DNA from: FEN-1279 sp964400285
GTDB lineage: Bacteria > Bacteroidota > Ignavibacteria > Tepidaquicellales > Tepidaquicellaceae
Reading direction: 5' to 3'
DNA length: 64,000 bases
Assembly: GCA_964400285.1 (NCBI GenBank)
Contig: CAYNTK010000009.1
Coordinates: 1-64,000 of the forward strand
Position numbers and translations under genes: made by a program. Of the stretch, positions 33,299 to 41,990 are shown one piece after another. Each line of letters opens with the position of its first letter. Within the stretch, counting starts at the first letter, position 1. The notes under the pieces were generated by a model. The model was given only the letters and a program-made list of their open reading frames with translations. It did not search any database and was not told the DNA's origin.

Positions 33299-35731
33299 TT
33301 ACAAGTCAGTTTTATTTAATAGTTTTTTTGCTACGAAATTTGAGGCCAAAATACAATACAAAACTACAGATACCGAACTTACAGGCATTAGAACCGCAGC
33401 AAACAAAGGAGAAAGCAGCCCGTTTACAGCAAAAAACAAACCAAAAATATTATATAATATAGAAAAAAAGAAACTTATGTAAATTATCTTCATACTTATT
33501 TTTGCATAAGAAATCATCTCTGGTAATTTTGAAAAATTCTCTGAATCCAAAATTCCATCACACGAAGGAGAAAAACCCGAGATATCTTCTGAAATAGAAA
33601 TCCCCACATCACTTTGTTTTATTGCTCCTGCATCGTTTAGTCCGTCACCTATCATTAAGACGTTTCTACCGGTTGTTTGTAGATTCTGTATATAAGTTAG
33701 TTTATCCTCTGGCGATTGATTAAAAAGAAGATGTGAGTTTTTCTTGAAAATTTTTGTTAAGTATGACTTTTCATTTTCATTATCACCAGAAATTAAATGC
33801 AGGTGATAATGATTTTCAAGTTTTGATACGACTTTCTCGAGACCTGTCCTATATAAGTTTCCAATGAGGAAAACACCAATCAATTTGTCGTCTATTGAAA
33901 AATAAACCCTTGAAGATTTATCTTCATTCATAATTTTTTCTTCCTCTTTATTTCCTGTAACAAAAGAGAGAGAGCCAAGCGAAATTTTTAAATTTGATAT
34001 ATATCCGCAAATCCCTTTTCCCCTTACTTCTTGTATGTTTGAGACCTCGTAAAGTTCATAATTTTGATATTCTAAATAAATTCTTCTACTAAGAGGATGA
34101 GTCGAATGTCTTGAAATAGATTTTATAAAAGACTTTTTGGTTTCGTCAAGTATATCACCCAAATAATTTACCTTAGAACTTCCACTTTGTGTTATTGTTC
34201 CTGTTTTGTCGAAGACAACAGTATTAATTTTTGAAAGACGCTCAATTGTGTTTATGTTTTTCAAATAAAGCTTTCTTTTTCCATAGTTTCTTAAAGCATT
34301 CCCAAGCGTAAAAGGAATTGCAAGTGCTATTGCACATGGGCAAGCAACTATTAAGACCGAAGTAAAAACGCTAATTGCAATGTTTGGATTTATAATCAAC
34401 CAAACTATACTGGAAACACTTGCAATTAATAAGACCACAATTGTAAAATATTTTCCAATGGTGTTAGAAAATCTCGAAACAGTTTGCTCACCATTTTTTG
34501 AAAAAGTATCATTATTCCAAAGCTGGGTTAGATAACTTTGAGAGACCTCTTTTAAGACTTCTAACTCAATTGCTTCACCAAATTGCTTTCCCCCCGCATA
34601 GACTATTTCTCCCATAACTTTATTTACAGGGGTTGATTCACCTGTAACGAAGCTATAATCTATGTTTCCTTCTCCTTTAAAAAGTATTGAGTCTGCAGGG
34701 ATAAGTTCTCCATTCCTTACAATTATTCTATCTCCGATTTTAAGTTTTGAGAGAGGAATTGTGGTTTCAATGCCGGATTTAATTATAGCAACAGAAAGAG
34801 GAAAATACGATTTGTACGTTCTTTCAAAATTAAGAGCATCATAAGTCTTATTTTGAAATATTTTTCCTACAAGTAACAAAAAAACAAGCATTGTCATTGA
34901 GTCCGAATATCCTGCACCGGTTTGTGTAATTATTTCAACCGCGCTCCTAAAAAACAAAACAAATATACCAAGTGAAATAGGAAAATCAATGTTAATAATT
35001 TTCTTTCTTAACCCTTTTATTGCGGGAATGTAATACACACTTGCACTGTATAATAATACCGGCAAGGAAAGAATTAGATTTAAATATCCAAAAAAATTTC
35101 CCAACATAAAATCGTAAGATCTATCGAGCCCAAGATATTCTGGAAAACTTAATAACATTATATTACCAGCAGCAAAACCCGCAACGCCGATTCTGTAATA
35201 AAGCTTTTTGTCATAATCTGTTTTTCTTTTCTTTTCGACTGATTCAAGATTTATAAGTGGCTCGTATCCAATTGTATCAAGTAATTCTATGATTTGCTTA
35301 AGAGAAGTTTTATCGTTAAAAAATTTTAAAGATAATTTTTTCTGTAAAAAATTCACCTGAGAAGATATTATTCCTTTGTTTAGTTTGCTTAGGTTTTCCA
35401 AAAGCCAAATGCAGGAACTACAGTGCATTTGGGGAATGTTGAATGTAACCATGCTTATGTTACCTTCAGAAAAATCAAGGACTTGTTTTGTGGTGGCTTC
35501 ATCATCTAAATACAAATACTTTGTTTTACTTCTTACAGAAGGAGTTAAACCTGGATTTTTTTCGAAATCGTAATATTTACAAAGCTTATTTTCTTCTAAA
35601 ATTTCAAATACAACTTTACAACCTTGACAGCAAAAAAACTTGTCATCTTTACTTATTGTCTTATCTTTGCAGATGTCTCCGCAATGATAACAAATTACCT
35701 TTTCGTTAATGAATGCTTTCTCGTTATACAT
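33299..35731 (-). CDS. ccoI: Copper-transporting P-type ATPase CcoI (FixI)
   Basis: An 810-aa P1B-type ATPase that exports copper for cbb3 oxidase assembly. The N-terminus carries a Cys-rich module (CYHCGDIC, then FCCQGCKVVFEIL) typical of CcoI, then a heavy-metal domain with MHCSSC. Eight membrane helices include the CPC metal site in ACPCAIALAIP. The phosphorylation motif DKTGTITQSG, the HP loop (STHPLSRR) and GDGLNDAGAIKQSDVG complete the catalytic core. It is the first gene of the cco cluster. No FNR-type box was found in the 178 bases upstream. Confidence 0.96.
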   Translation of the reverse strand: MYNEKAFINEKVICYHCGDICKDKTISKDDKFFCCQGCKVVFEILEENKLCKYYDFEKNPGLTPSVRSKTKYLYLDDEATTKQVLDFSEGNISMVTFNIPQMHCSSCIWLLENLSKLNKGIISSQVNFLQKKLSLKFFNDKTSLKQIIELLDTIGYEPLINLESVEKKRKTDYDKKLYYRIGVAGFAAGNIMLLSFPEYLGLDRSYDFMLGNFFGYLNLILSLPVLLYSASVYYIPAIKGLRKKIINIDFPISLGIFVLFFRSAVEIITQTGAGYSDSMTMLVFLLLVGKIFQNKTYDALNFERTYKSYFPLSVAIIKSGIETTIPLSKLKIGDRIIVRNGELIPADSILFKGEGNIDYSFVTGESTPVNKVMGEIVYAGGKQFGEAIELEVLKEVSQSYLTQLWNNDTFSKNGEQTVSRFSNTIGKYFTIVVLLIASVSSIVWLIINPNIAISVFTSVLIVACPCAIALAIPFTLGNALRNYGKRKLYLKNINTIERLSKINTVVFDKTGTITQSGSSKVNYLGDILDETKKSFIKSISRHSTHPLSRRIYLEYQNYELYEVSNIQEVRGKGICGYISNLKISLGSLSFVTGNKEEEKIMNEDKSSRVYFSIDDKLIGVFLIGNLYRTGLEKVVSKLENHYHLHLISGDNENEKSYLTKIFKKNSHLLFNQSPEDKLTYIQNLQTTGRNVLMIGDGLNDAGAIKQSDVGISISEDISGFSPSCDGILDSENFSKLPEMISYAKISMKIIYISFFFSILYNIFGLFFAVNGLLSPLFAAVLMPVSSVSVVLYCILASNFVAKKLLNKTDL

Positions 35732-35909
35732 TGATAAAATGTTCGCAAATTCTTAATATATTTAAGGTATTGAAAGAAAAAACAAAGATTGTAATTCAAA
35801 TAAAAACCAGAGAACAAATTAAACTATGTTTTTTTTCCTTAGAATATTCAACACAAATTTTGCTCTCCTCGTTCCGTAAAAATAAATAACTAAAATAATA
35901 ATAATCGAA

Positions 35910-37361
35910 TTAGGAAATGCCGTTTTTCTTGCCTAAATATTTGTCTAACATATCATAAAACTCTTCTTTAATAAATGGTTTTGCTAAGTAATCATCCATA
36001 CCAACACTTAAACATTTTTCCCTATCAGCTTTTACGGCATATGCGGTGATTCCGATAATCGGTATGTGCTTGCCTGTTCCTTTTTCTATTTCACGTATTA
36101 TAGCCGTTGCTTCTAATCCATCCATTACGGGCATTTGTATATCCATTAAAATAATATCGAAGTTAGATTGTTCTAAAATATCGAAAATTTTCAGTCCATT
36201 CTCAACGATTGTGACCTCATAATCTTTTCTCGCTAATAATTCTTTGACTAATCGTTGGTTAACAATGTTGTCTTCTGCTACTAATATGTTTGCTTTTTTC
36301 TTTGTTTTAGTTTCATGAGGAACAACTTCTTTTTTTACGGGCTTAATTAAATGTGGCGATGCGGTTTCAAAAGGAAGCTGAATTGTAAATACTGAACCTT
36401 CGTTTTCAATGCTTTCCACCGTGAGTTTCCCTCTCATTAATAATATAAGGTGTTTTACGATTGCTGTTCCAAGACCTGTTCCTCTATACTCGAAGGGGGG
36501 TATTTCATCGGTTGGTTCTTTTCCGTTTATGTCCCCAAAAATAAAATTTAGTTTTTCTCTTGACATTCCACATCCTGTGTCACTTATTTTGAATTCTAAC
36601 CATACTTTGTTCTTTTCCCTTGAAAGCTCTCTTAATTCAAGTTCTATGTGCCCTTTTTCTGTCGAATTGAGAGAATTTTTTAACAAATTTATTATAATTT
36701 GATTTACTCTTAATGGATCACCAATTATGTTGTAATCAATTTTTTCGTCAATCCCTATATTTAACGATAATTTTTTTCTTTTTGCGTCGAAATCTAAAAT
36801 TTGTGATGTTTTATTAATGAGTTCTTTTATATTAAACTCTAATTTTTCGAGTTTTAATTTTCCCGTCTCTATTCTCGAAAAATCTAATACATCATTTATT
36901 ATTGCAAGAAGTGTGCTTGAAGAAAAATTTATAATATCTAAATATTCTCTTTGTTCTTTTGTTAGGTTTGTTAATAACATAAGTTCTGTCATACCAATTA
37001 TTCCACTCATAGGTGTTCTTATTTCCTGGCTCATATTAGAGAGAAATTGTGTCTTTGCTTCATTTAAAGCTTCGATTTTTTGTTTTTCTGCAATCAAATT
37101 ATTGAATTTTTCATTTATCTCACTTATAGTATTTGTTTTCTTATTATCTGGTTGTTGCTTTTCTGTTCCAACTACATCTTTCTTCAAAATCATATATGTT
37201 ATGAAACCAAATATGCAGGCAGTTAGAATTAAAAATAACAGTGACAGCAGTAAAGTTTCGGGTGGGAGTTTAATTGTTGCGGTGAAAAAAAGTATTACAA
37301 GAATTCCAAATGCAAAATAAAATAGACTTACCTTTAGAGAAGTTTTAAATTGTAAATTCAT
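35910..37361 (-). CDS. Hybrid sensor protein with HisKA lacking its phospho-accepting His
   Basis: A 483-aa protein with two membrane helices (about 10-58), a coiled coil, a HisKA-like domain, an HATPase domain and a C-terminal receiver. The H box reads NMSQEIRTPMSG in place of NMSHEIRTP: Gln112, codon CAG at 37026-37028, one base from a His codon. The ATP-binding boxes look intact (INLLKNSLNS, DTGCGMS, GTGLGTAIVKH), and the receiver has AEDN, the acceptor Asp in ILMDIQMPVMDG and the conserved Lys in YLAKPF. It may be a pseudokinase or a phosphatase-only protein whose receiver is served by another kinase. It sits upstream of ccoI on the same strand, but 178 bases apart. Confidence 0.92.
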   Translation of the reverse strand: MNLQFKTSLKVSLFYFAFGILVILFFTATIKLPPETLLLSLLFLILTACIFGFITYMILKKDVVGTEKQQPDNKKTNTISEINEKFNNLIAEKQKIEALNEAKTQFLSNMSQEIRTPMSGIIGMTELMLLTNLTKEQREYLDIINFSSSTLLAIINDVLDFSRIETGKLKLEKLEFNIKELINKTSQILDFDAKRKKLSLNIGIDEKIDYNIIGDPLRVNQIIINLLKNSLNSTEKGHIELELRELSREKNKVWLEFKISDTGCGMSREKLNFIFGDINGKEPTDEIPPFEYRGTGLGTAIVKHLILLMRGKLTVESIENEGSVFTIQLPFETASPHLIKPVKKEVVPHETKTKKKANILVAEDNIVNQRLVKELLARKDYEVTIVENGLKIFDILEQSNFDIILMDIQMPVMDGLEATAIIREIEKGTGKHIPIIGITAYAVKADREKCLSVGMDDYLAKPFIKEEFYDMLDKYLGKKNGIS

Positions 37362-37712
37362 TTTTCGATATTATACCTATTTAATGTTTTAACAAAATGA
37401 AAATATAATAATTATAGCATAAACTTAATAAATTATCTTTATAGAATGTTCAAAAAATATATAAACAATAACAATAATTCAACTTATTTAATTTAAACAC
37501 AATAAAAAAAATTTTTATATACCATTATTTGTGATTTTCAAATTTTGGTTAATAGTATATAGTTGTTTTCTAAAGAGTTTGTTTATACAGGCTTTAAAAA
37601 TAATAATATTTTAATATACTTTCTAATTTTTTTAAAATTGCTTGGAACTTGATGATTATTATTCTTGTTTATCTGTATATACATATAATGTAGAAACATT
37701 AAAAACAATAAA
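37362..37712. other. 351-bp AT-rich divergent intergenic region
   Basis: Separates the hybrid sensor gene (-) from the MarR gene (+). Apart from the promoter and palindrome noted at 37638-37683, it holds short A/T runs only. I see no gene or RNA. Confidence 0.5.
37638..37683 (+). promoter_or_regulatory. Candidate promoter and operator of the MarR operon
   Basis: TTG at 37638-37640 and TATTCTTG at 37660-37667 are 19 bases apart (one mismatch to TAnnTTTG). The perfect 10-base palindrome TGTATATACA at 37674-37683 would overlap the transcription start, a fitting site for autorepression by MarR. Confidence 0.35.
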
Positions 37713-38162
37713 ATGAAATTGGAAGAAGAAATAAAACAAAAAAAATTTTATAACGAGTATGAAAAACTTATTGTAAATGTTTTATTTACAGGAAATTGGA
37801 TGAATTTGGTCAATTCAAAAAATCTGAAACCTTATGGACTTACTTTACCGCAGTATAATGTACTTAGAATACTAAGAGGTCAATATCCTAAACCAGCAAC
37901 GGTTAATCTTTTAATTGAAAGAATGCTTGATAAGTCTTCTAACGCATCAAGAATAGTTGATAAGCTTTTAGAGAAAAATCTTGTAACGCGGAAAATCTGT
38001 AAGAATGATAGACGTTCTGTAGATATTCTTATTACTGAAAAGGGTCTAGAATTACTTAGAAAAATTGATTTGCTTCAACCGAAATGGAGAAAAGAATTTG
38101 AGACTCTCTCCGAAGTTGAAGCAAAAAACTTAAATTACCTATTGGATAAATTAAGAGGATAA
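37713..38162 (+). CDS. MarR-family transcriptional regulator
   Basis: A 149-aa winged-helix repressor. The fold is clear from GLTLPQYNVLRILRGQYPKP, then MLDKSSNASRIVDKLLEKNLVTRK in the recognition helix (only the pattern is given) and the wing CKNDRRSVDILITEKG. Regulators of this group in Bacteroidota often control a downstream YceI gene in response to oxidants or phenolics. Here the YceI-like lipoprotein gene begins 33 bases after its stop. It is probably self-regulated through the palindrome 30 bases upstream. Confidence 0.92.
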   Translation: MKLEEEIKQKKFYNEYEKLIVNVLFTGNWMNLVNSKNLKPYGLTLPQYNVLRILRGQYPKPATVNLLIERMLDKSSNASRIVDKLLEKNLVTRKICKNDRRSVDILITEKGLELLRKIDLLQPKWRKEFETLSEVEAKNLNYLLDKLRG

Positions 38163-38195
38163 AAATTTTTATTAATAACTAAAATCATAAAACAT

Positions 38196-38876
38196 ATGAA
38201 AACAAAAAACAATATTTATTTAGCAGCAACGATGTCAATTGTAATTTTCATTTCGGCACTATTTATTATAGGGTGTGGTAAATCTAATAAAGAAGCTAAA
38301 ATGATATCTAGCGAAAAATCAGGTGAATCTAATAAAGGCTCTCAGGTTTTGAAACTGGATACTTCCTTTAGTATTGTTAATTGGCACGGTAAAAAAGTAA
38401 CAGGTGAACATGATGGAACTATTAAGATTGTAAAAGGAGAAATTAATGTTGATAAAGATAATGTGGTTGGTGGAAGCCTTGAAATAGATATGAACTCAAT
38501 TGTTTGCCGAGACTTAGAAGATGAAGAATGGAATGCGAAGCTCATAAAACATTTAAAATCAGATGATTTTTTTTCAGTTGAAAAACATCCGACATCCAAA
38601 TTCGAAATTATAAAGGTTGAGCCCTTAAATGACCCCGCAAAACCTAATTATAATAATATAGTAAAAGGAAACTTGACTATAAAAGGAATTACAAAAGGTA
38701 TCTCGTTCCCCGCTTCGATAAAAATCGAAAATGGAGTCTTAAACTCTTTTGCGGATTTCGATATTGATAGAACAGAATGGGATATTAAATATGGTTCGGG
38801 AAAATTCTTCGAAAACCTCGGAGATAAAATGATTAACGATAAATTCAATATTAAATTTAAAATTTCTGCTAAATAA
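38196..38876 (+). CDS. YceI-family lipoprotein
   Basis: A 226-aa exported lipocalin-like protein that binds isoprenoid-type lipids in studied homologues. The signal peptide ends in a lipobox (FIIGC, Cys27), so it is probably a lipoprotein. The YceI domain runs from VLKLDTSFSIVNWHGKKVTGEH through ITKGISFPASI to the family-typical DFDIDRTEWDIKYGSGKFFENLGDKMI region (key residues: DRTEW, YGSG). It lies between the MarR regulator and a thioredoxin-like gene in one run of same-strand genes with gaps of 9-55 bases. Confidence 0.93.
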   Translation: MKTKNNIYLAATMSIVIFISALFIIGCGKSNKEAKMISSEKSGESNKGSQVLKLDTSFSIVNWHGKKVTGEHDGTIKIVKGEINVDKDNVVGGSLEIDMNSIVCRDLEDEEWNAKLIKHLKSDDFFSVEKHPTSKFEIIKVEPLNDPAKPNYNNIVKGNLTIKGITKGISFPASIKIENGVLNSFADFDIDRTEWDIKYGSGKFFENLGDKMINDKFNIKFKISAK

Positions 38877-38897
38877 ATTTTATTAAAATTTGAAACT

Positions 38898-39509
38898 ATG
38901 ATAAATAAAATAACTAAAGATGTGTTAGATAAGGGATTCTCGTTTTCAGAATATAAGGAATTAATAGATAGGCTCTTATCCGAAGGCAAAACAACAGGCT
39001 CTAATCAATCGAAAGATTTAGTAGAGTACACAAGACTAAATGTTACACGTATGAATAGAATTTTGAAAACCACAGTTATAAACGATGAACTGAAAAACGA
39101 ACTAAATCTTTTGAATAAAAATTGGATATGGCTTGTCATTAGTGAGGCTTGGTGCGGTGACGTTGCTAACATCGTGCCGGTAATTTATAAAATTTCAGAG
39201 CTAAACCGAAATATTAATTTAAAGATTATTCTTAGAGACGAGAATCCCGATATTATGAATAATTACCTTACAAATGGAGCGAAATCTATTCCGATTTTAA
39301 TTTGCTTAAATGCAGATTCTCTGGAGGAAATAGGAAAATGGGGTCCAAGACCCAAACAATTACAAAACCTTGTTCTCAATTTAAAAAAATCAAAAGATTT
39401 CAATATTAATGAATTGAAAAAAACAATTCAGATTTGGTATGCTAACGACAAAACGCAATCTATTCAAAAAGAATTATTTGAAAAAATTAATGAATGGAAA
39501 AAATATTAA
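38898..39509 (+). CDS. Thioredoxin-family protein with a single active-site Cys
   Basis: A 203-aa cytoplasmic protein. The thioredoxin fold is shown by WLVISEAWCGDVANIVP near residue 78 and the cis-Pro segment AKSIPILICL near 135. The active site is WCGD and not WCxxC, so classical dithiol exchange is unlikely; a monothiol or structural role is inferred. Its position in the MarR-YceI-pirin-FMN reductase run suggests a redox or electrophile-stress function. It ends 9 bases before the pirin gene. Confidence 0.85.
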   Translation: MINKITKDVLDKGFSFSEYKELIDRLLSEGKTTGSNQSKDLVEYTRLNVTRMNRILKTTVINDELKNELNLLNKNWIWLVISEAWCGDVANIVPVIYKISELNRNINLKIILRDENPDIMNNYLTNGAKSIPILICLNADSLEEIGKWGPRPKQLQNLVLNLKKSKDFNINELKKTIQIWYANDKTQSIQKELFEKINEWKKY

Positions 39510-39518
39510 TTACACATT

Positions 39519-40232
39519 ATGAAAACCATAATTCATAGAGCTAATACAAGAGGTTATTTTGACCATGGATGGTTGAAAACTTTTCATACATTCAGCTTTG
39601 CAGGATATTATGATAAATCTCGCGTTCATTTCGGAATGCTGAGGGTTATAAACGATGATGTTGTCGAACCGGGTCAGGGATTCGGAACCCACCCACACGA
39701 TAATATGGAAATAGTCACAATTCCAATTTTTGGCTTCCTTGCTCATAGAGATAGTATGGGACACGAAGAGGTAATTGCCGAAAACGAAATTCAGGTGATG
39801 TCTGCAGGCTCGGGATTGACTCACTCCGAATATAATGCTTCGGATAAAGAAATTGTTAACCTTTTACAAATTTGGGTTTTCCCTAAAGTCGAGAATATCG
39901 AACCGCGATATGAACAGAAATTCTTTGACTCATTTTTAATGAAAAATAATATCTATACAGTCGTTTCTCCGGAAAAGAATAGCGATGCCCTATGGATAAA
40001 TCAGGATGCCTATTTTTCGTTGGCGGAATTAGACGCCGAAAAAAACATTGAATACAAAATTAATAAAAAGGACAACGGGCTGTATGTTTTCGTTATTAAA
40101 GGCTTAATAAATATAGTCAGTGAAGAACTTAGCGAAAGAGACGGAATGGGAATCGAAGAGGTTGATTCAGTTAACGTAAAAGCAAAATCGGATTCAAAAA
40201 TTTTATTCATTGAAGTTCCTATGGCGGGATGA
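39519..40232 (+). CDS. Pirin-family protein
   Basis: A 237-aa bicupin. The N-terminal cupin holds the metal-binding signature: FHTFSFAGYYD, then GTHPHDNMEIVTIP with its two His and Glu, and a final His in SGLTHSEYN. Pirins of bacteria such as YhhW act as quercetin 2,3-dioxygenases or redox-linked iron proteins; the substrate here is unknown. The C-terminal cupin is more degenerate, as usual. It follows the thioredoxin-like gene by 9 bases and so is likely in the same transcript. Confidence 0.94.
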   Translation: MKTIIHRANTRGYFDHGWLKTFHTFSFAGYYDKSRVHFGMLRVINDDVVEPGQGFGTHPHDNMEIVTIPIFGFLAHRDSMGHEEVIAENEIQVMSAGSGLTHSEYNASDKEIVNLLQIWVFPKVENIEPRYEQKFFDSFLMKNNIYTVVSPEKNSDALWINQDAYFSLAELDAEKNIEYKINKKDNGLYVFVIKGLINIVSEELSERDGMGIEEVDSVNVKAKSDSKILFIEVPMAG

Positions 40233-40287
40233 AGCAATCATTAAAATTTAAACTTTATAAATCTTACAAACAATTTTAACTTATATT

Positions 40288-40827
40288 ATGAAAAAATTAT
40301 TAATAATATCGGGCAGTTTAAGAAAAGATTCTTTTAACAGTGCGTTAGCAAGGTCGTCAATGGAATTGAGTCCCGAAAATACAAATATTGATATTTTAGA
40401 TTTAAACCAAATTCCATTGTTCAATGAAGACGAGAGGTTAAAGGAAATTCCTGAAAGTGTAAAAATCTTTTCGGAAAAAATATCTTTGGCAGATGGTATA
40501 CTTATTATAACCCCAGAATATAATTATTCTATTCCAGGAGTTTTAAAAAATGCAATTGACTGGGTTTCAAAAATGCCAGAACAGCCATTTAACAAAAAAC
40601 CTACGGCAATTATGGGAGCTACCACAGGGATGCTTGGTACCGTTAGGGCTCAATTGCACCTAAGAGAAGTTTTATTTGCTCTTAATGCGAACTTGATTAA
40701 TTCTCCCGAAGTATATATAAATTTTGTAAAAGATAAATTCGATTCAAACGGTAAATTGGTAGACATAAAGACGAAAGAAAAAATAAAAAGTTTACTGCTG
40801 GCTTTATGCGAAAAGGTCGAAAAATAA
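40288..40827 (+). CDS. NADPH-dependent FMN reductase-like protein
   Basis: A 179-aa flavodoxin-fold enzyme that reduces quinones, azo compounds or other acceptors with NAD(P)H. The phosphate-binding loop is SGSLRKDSFN near residue 10. The family motif TPEYNYSIPGVLKNAIDW near 73 and the IMGATTGMLGTVRAQ segment near 110 are complete. It closes the MarR-headed run and probably adds quinone or electrophile detoxification to it. A separate promoter-like box is found after it. Confidence 0.94.
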   Translation: MKKLLIISGSLRKDSFNSALARSSMELSPENTNIDILDLNQIPLFNEDERLKEIPESVKIFSEKISLADGILIITPEYNYSIPGVLKNAIDWVSKMPEQPFNKKPTAIMGATTGMLGTVRAQLHLREVLFALNANLINSPEVYINFVKDKFDSNGKLVDIKTKEKIKSLLLALCEKVEK

Positions 40828-40854
40828 AATGATATTTCATTTATAATAACCCGA

Positions 40855-40862
40855 TAAATTTG
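40855..40862 (+). promoter_or_regulatory. Possible -7 box before the NicO-like gene
   Basis: TAAATTTG fully matches TAnnTTTG and lies 50 bases before the ATG at 40913. No TTG is present 19-21 bases upstream, so the call is weak. Confidence 0.3.
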
Positions 40863-40912
40863 TATTTTATTGTTAGAAATCGAATTTTTATTTATTTTCT
40901 AGCAATAATTTT

Positions 40913-41554
40913 ATGTTACAGATATTAATTGGAAGCCTTATACTCAGCATCACTCACGCATTGATACCAAATCACTGGTTTCCGCTTGTTGCTATTAGTA
41001 AATCCGAAAAATGGACAAGGCGGGAAACCCTTTTGGTCACAGCTATCACAGGCTTTGCCCACATTACGAGTACTATAATAATTGGAATAATAGTTGGTTT
41101 CGTTGGTTATAAATTAAGTGATTCGCTTGAAACTATTACACATATAATTGCTCCCGGTGTTCTAATTCTCTTTGGAATTATTTATTTAGTTTTAAATTTT
41201 ATAAGACCGCATCACCACCATCACCATATAAGTTCGGAGGATTTGCAGCAAACCGACAAAAAATCGAAACTTGCAATTGTTTTTTCTTTTGGTGCTTTAA
41301 TGTTCTTTTCTCCCTGTATAGAAATCGAAGCATATTACTTTACGGCAGGCTCTATAGGCTGGGCGGGAATATTAATCTTATCTTTTATATACCTTGTGGT
41401 AACGGTTTCCTTTATGATTTTTCTCGTTGATTTCGGTAGGAGGAGTCTGGAAAAATTGAGCGAAAAATTACACTTCCTCGATAAATACGAAAGAGTTATA
41501 ACAGGTGTCGTCCTGATTCTGCTTGGATTTTTTACGTATTTTGTGAAATTATAA
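40913..41554 (+). CDS. NicO/UreH-like membrane protein with a natural His-rich loop
   Basis: A 213-aa integral membrane protein with about six helices. An early motif, THALIPNHWFPL, resembles the His/Asp-bearing first-helix motif of Ni/Co permeases (HX4DH), with His in place of Asp. The cytoplasmic or periplasmic loop near residue 102 reads RPHHHHHHISS, a natural run of six His expected to bind metal ions. The second half has FFSPCIEIEAYYF, similar to the repeat half of this superfamily. Transport of nickel, cobalt or another metal, or of sulfite, is plausible but unproven. It is convergent with yjbQ, 7 bases apart. Confidence 0.75.
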   Translation: MLQILIGSLILSITHALIPNHWFPLVAISKSEKWTRRETLLVTAITGFAHITSTIIIGIIVGFVGYKLSDSLETITHIIAPGVLILFGIIYLVLNFIRPHHHHHHISSEDLQQTDKKSKLAIVFSFGALMFFSPCIEIEAYYFTAGSIGWAGILILSFIYLVVTVSFMIFLVDFGRRSLEKLSEKLHFLDKYERVITGVVLILLGFFTYFVKL

Positions 41555-41561
41555 AATTTAT

Positions 41562-41984
41562 TTATTCCCCCGCTAAGGTTACTACAAGTTTTCTTCTGCC
41601 TCCATAATTTCGGTGTTCACACAAGTATACCCCTTGCCAGATGCCAAGATTCAAACTTCCGTTTTTTATGGGAACGGTTACACTGCTACCGAGTATAGAG
41701 CACTTTATGTGCGATGTCATATCATCACTGCCTTCGAAAGTATGTTGATAATGGTTTCCCTCTTCAGGTACCATTTTATTGAAATGTGTCTCCATATCTT
41801 CTCTTACCGTTGGGTCTGCATTTTCGTTTATGGTAAGCGATGCAGAAGTGTGCTGTATGAAAATATGTGCAATTCCCGTTTTAATGCTTTTTATTTCGGG
41901 AATGTTTTTTAATACTTCGTTTGTAATTAGATGAAAACCTCTCCCTTTAGGAGAAAGTAAAAACTCTTTTTGTATCCAGGTCAT
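41562..41984 (-). CDS. yjbQ: YjbQ family (UPF0047) thiamin-phosphate-synthase-like protein
   Basis: A 140-aa single-domain protein of the UPF0047 family. The conserved pattern is complete: GFHLIT, GIAHIFIQHTSASLTINENAD (key His and Thr-Ser), EGSDDMTSHIK, LGIWQGVYLCEHR. Homologues can weakly complement thiamine-phosphate synthase, though the true role is unsettled. It begins 6 bases after the phosphatase gene on the same strand, so they are co-transcribed. Confidence 0.95.
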   Translation of the reverse strand: MTWIQKEFLLSPKGRGFHLITNEVLKNIPEIKSIKTGIAHIFIQHTSASLTINENADPTVREDMETHFNKMVPEEGNHYQHTFEGSDDMTSHIKCSILGSSVTVPIKNGSLNLGIWQGVYLCEHRNYGGRRKLVVTLAGE

Positions 41985-41990
41985 TTTTTG

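Noticed and set aside
33142..33462. 106-aa ORF on the + strand across ccoS and ccoI
   Set aside because: It is antisense to two well-supported genes and has no family features.
35732..35909. FNR/Anr box upstream of ccoI
   Set aside because: The only TTGAT (35731-35735) is not followed by ATCAA at the required distance.
41207..41224. Vector contamination (His-tag)
   Set aside because: The six His codons lie inside a full-length native membrane protein with normal neighbours.
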